Of a DNA stretch of 64,000 nucleotides, positions 62,524 through 64,000 are shown one piece after another; position 1 is the first letter of the stretch, and every line of letters starts with the position of its first letter. A model generated the notes under the pieces. It had not been told where the DNA came from and made no database searches. It saw nothing but the letters and a program-made list of their open reading frames with translations. A program made the position numbers and the translations under genes. The DNA is from an uncultured Tolumonas sp. (GTDB lineage Bacteria > Pseudomonadota > Gammaproteobacteria > Enterobacterales > Aeromonadaceae): contig NZ_OY781378.1 in the NCBI RefSeq assembly GCF_963676665.1, positions 898,001-962,000 on the forward strand, in the 5' to 3' direction.

Positions 62524-63802
62524 TTAAATCAGTTCTTTGATAACGGCTTTCAGCAGTGCCATGCCTTCATCGATGATTTCCATTTCGGTCGTCAATGGTG
62601 GCAGGAAGCGGATCACATTAGCACGAGTGCCGCATGACAGCAGGATCAAACCTTTTTCCGCTGCTTTGGCACAGATGGCTTTGGTCAGATCAGCGTCAGG
62701 CTTTTTCATATCGCCGTCTTTGACCAATTCCAGCGCGATCATGGCACCCAGATTACGGATATCACCAACGATGGCTGGATGTTCGGCTTTGATGTCTTTC
62801 AGGTGGTTAACCATGCGCTCACCAATCGCCAGTGCACGATCACACAGTTTTTCTTCTTCGATGGCATCAAACACCGCCAAGCCAGCCGCACAACCGAGTG
62901 GTGAACCAGCATAGGTGCCACCCAAGCCGCCGGGTTGTGGAGCATCCATAATTTCTGCCTTACCAACGACGGCAGAAATTGGGTAACCACCACCTAAACC
63001 TTTCGCCATGGTCACTAAATCAGCTTCGATTCCGGCGTAATCATGGGCAAACATACGGCCAGTACGGGCAAAACCAGTCTGGATTTCGTCACAGATCAGC
63101 ATGATGCCTTTTTGATCGCACAGTTCACGTAATTTTTGCAGGAACGAGGCAGGGGCTGGGTAGAAACCGCCTTCGCCTTGCACACATTCAATGATGATGG
63201 CGGCGACACGATTCGGGTCGATATCGCATTTGAACAGTTGGTTCAGTGCTTCAAAGCTGTCGTCTTCTGATACGCCGAGCAGTTCATTTGGGTAAGCGAC
63301 ATGATAAATTTCAGCCGGGAATGGGCCAAAACCCGCTTTGTATGGCTGTACTTTACCGGTTAAACCTGACGGTCAGCAGGGTACGGCCGTGGAAACCGCC
63401 GTTGAATGCGATTACACCAGAACGGCCAGTGTAAGAGCGGGCAATTTTCACAGCATTTTCAACTGCTTCCGCGCCAGTAGTAACAAACATGGCTTTTTTC
63501 GGTGTGTTGCCTGGAACCGCTTTAACCAGTTTTTCCGCCAGTTTCACAGCTGATTCATAAGGCGTTACCGTCATGCAAGTGTGACTGAAGTTATCCAGCT
63601 GCGCTTTCACTGCGGCAACCACTTTTGGATGGCTATGGCCGGTATTCACCACGGCGATACCACTACCAAAATCAATGTAACGTTTCCCTTCGACATCCCA
63701 CAGTTCGGCATTTTTGGCTTTCGCGACATAGATACCGTAGGCATTGCCTTCACCACGAGCAAAAGCAGCTTGTTTACGTTGTTGCAGTTCAGCGTTATTC
63801 AT
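62524..63802 (-). pseudogene. gabT: 4-aminobutyrate aminotransferase gene with a single-base frameshift
   Basis: The gene starts at the ATG 63802 (AAGGAG seven bases upstream) and would encode about 425 residues, matching GabT (426). The first frame is correct to GVIAFNGGFHGRTLLT, then runs off to a TAA at 63353. The second frame carries LTGKVQPYKAGFGPFPAEIYH and continues through VQGEGGF, DEIQTGFARTGRMFAH and the PLP lysine in MAKGLGGGYP to the natural end. One extra base lies around 63362-63372. The two halves are otherwise intact and well conserved, so this is either a very recent mutation or a sequencing error. The enzyme transfers the amino group of GABA to 2-oxoglutarate. Confidence 0.93.
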
Positions 63803-63842
63803 TGGTAACTCCTTAAAATATGCAGCCACATTCCTTTGAGAA

Positions 63843-64000
63843 CTATTTTAAGCCGCCCATACAGAGGTATTTAATTTCAGTAAATTCTTCCAGACCGTAT
63901 TTAGAACCTTCACGACCCAGACCCGATTCTTTTACACCACCAAAAGGCGCCACTTCGCTGGAAATCCCGCCTTCGTTGATACCGACCATGCCGTATTCCA
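63843..64000 (-). CDS. gabD: Succinate-semialdehyde dehydrogenase, C-terminal end
   Basis: The last 52 residues are present, ending [51 protein letters not shown]. This is the typical C terminus of NAD(P)-dependent aldehyde dehydrogenases of the GabD type ([24 protein letters not shown]). The gene begins beyond the right edge. It lies 40 bases upstream of gabT, so gabD-gabT would form a GABA-degradation operon yielding succinate. Confidence 0.92.
   Translation of the reverse strand, partial: EYGMVGINEGGISSEVAPFGGVKESGLGREGSKYGLEEFTEIKYLCMGGLK

Overview
The window reads as chromosomal backbone of a gammaproteobacterium. The order tig-clpP-clpX-lon-hupB-ppiD, the pairs proQ-prc and tamA-tamB, the run yoaA-tsaB-slp, and the bioA/bioBFCD and thiC-thiDE-thiFSGH layouts all resemble enteric, Vibrio and Aeromonas-type genomes. 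The gene set and moderate GC suggest Aeromonadales, possibly Tolumonas. This is an inference from gene content: no rRNA or tRNA gene is visible to confirm it. I see no insertion sequence, prophage, CRISPR array or conjugative gene. The one clearly damaged gene is a frameshifted gabT at the right edge.

Region by region. 1-260 is the tail of an MFS efflux permease. 423-13190 is all minus strand and looks like a starvation and reserve-carbon block. glgP (glycogen phosphorylase) comes first, then prkA-yeaH-spoVR behind a sigma-54-type promoter, a second complete Lon protease, a 63-residue unknown protein and glgX (debranching enzyme). 13414-16951 is plus strand: yoaA (Fe-S helicase), tsaB (tRNA t6A), an unknown 93-residue protein and an Slp/YeaY lipoprotein. 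17025-23590 is a TPP-riboswitch-controlled thiamin operon with overlapping genes: thiC, fused thiDE, thiF, thiS, thiG, thiH. A lone STAS protein and mtgA follow.

25060-33563 is the protein-folding and proteolysis block: trigger factor, ClpP, ClpX, Lon (with a good sigma-32 promoter), HU-beta and PpiD. 33731-38170 holds proQ-prc, purT and ogt. 38184-43129 holds asnS, an orphan HAMP membrane sensor, and a GH4 phospho-glycosidase divergent from a LysR regulator across a perfect 10-bp palindrome. 43131-48158 is the biotin locus, bioA divergent from bioBFCD. htpX (sigma-32 promoter) and ribB with its FMN riboswitch follow, then tamA-tamB.

55771-64000 holds a GAF-GAF-PAS-GGDEF-EAL protein with a degenerate GGDEF, and a CoA-disulfide/persulfide reductase with a rhodanese domain. 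A bile-acid-symporter-like transporter lies divergent from an AraC regulator. The frameshifted gabT and the end of gabD close the window.

Nothing here is an obviously new multi-gene machine. The most intriguing unit is the PrkA-YeaH-SpoVR cluster placed between the two glycogen-degrading enzymes and accompanied by its own Lon paralogue and an unknown small protein. Other points worth attention are the STAS protein lacking the phosphorylatable serine, the HAMP protein without an output domain, the in-frame 15-bp repeat at the yoaA/tsaB junction and the gabT frameshift.
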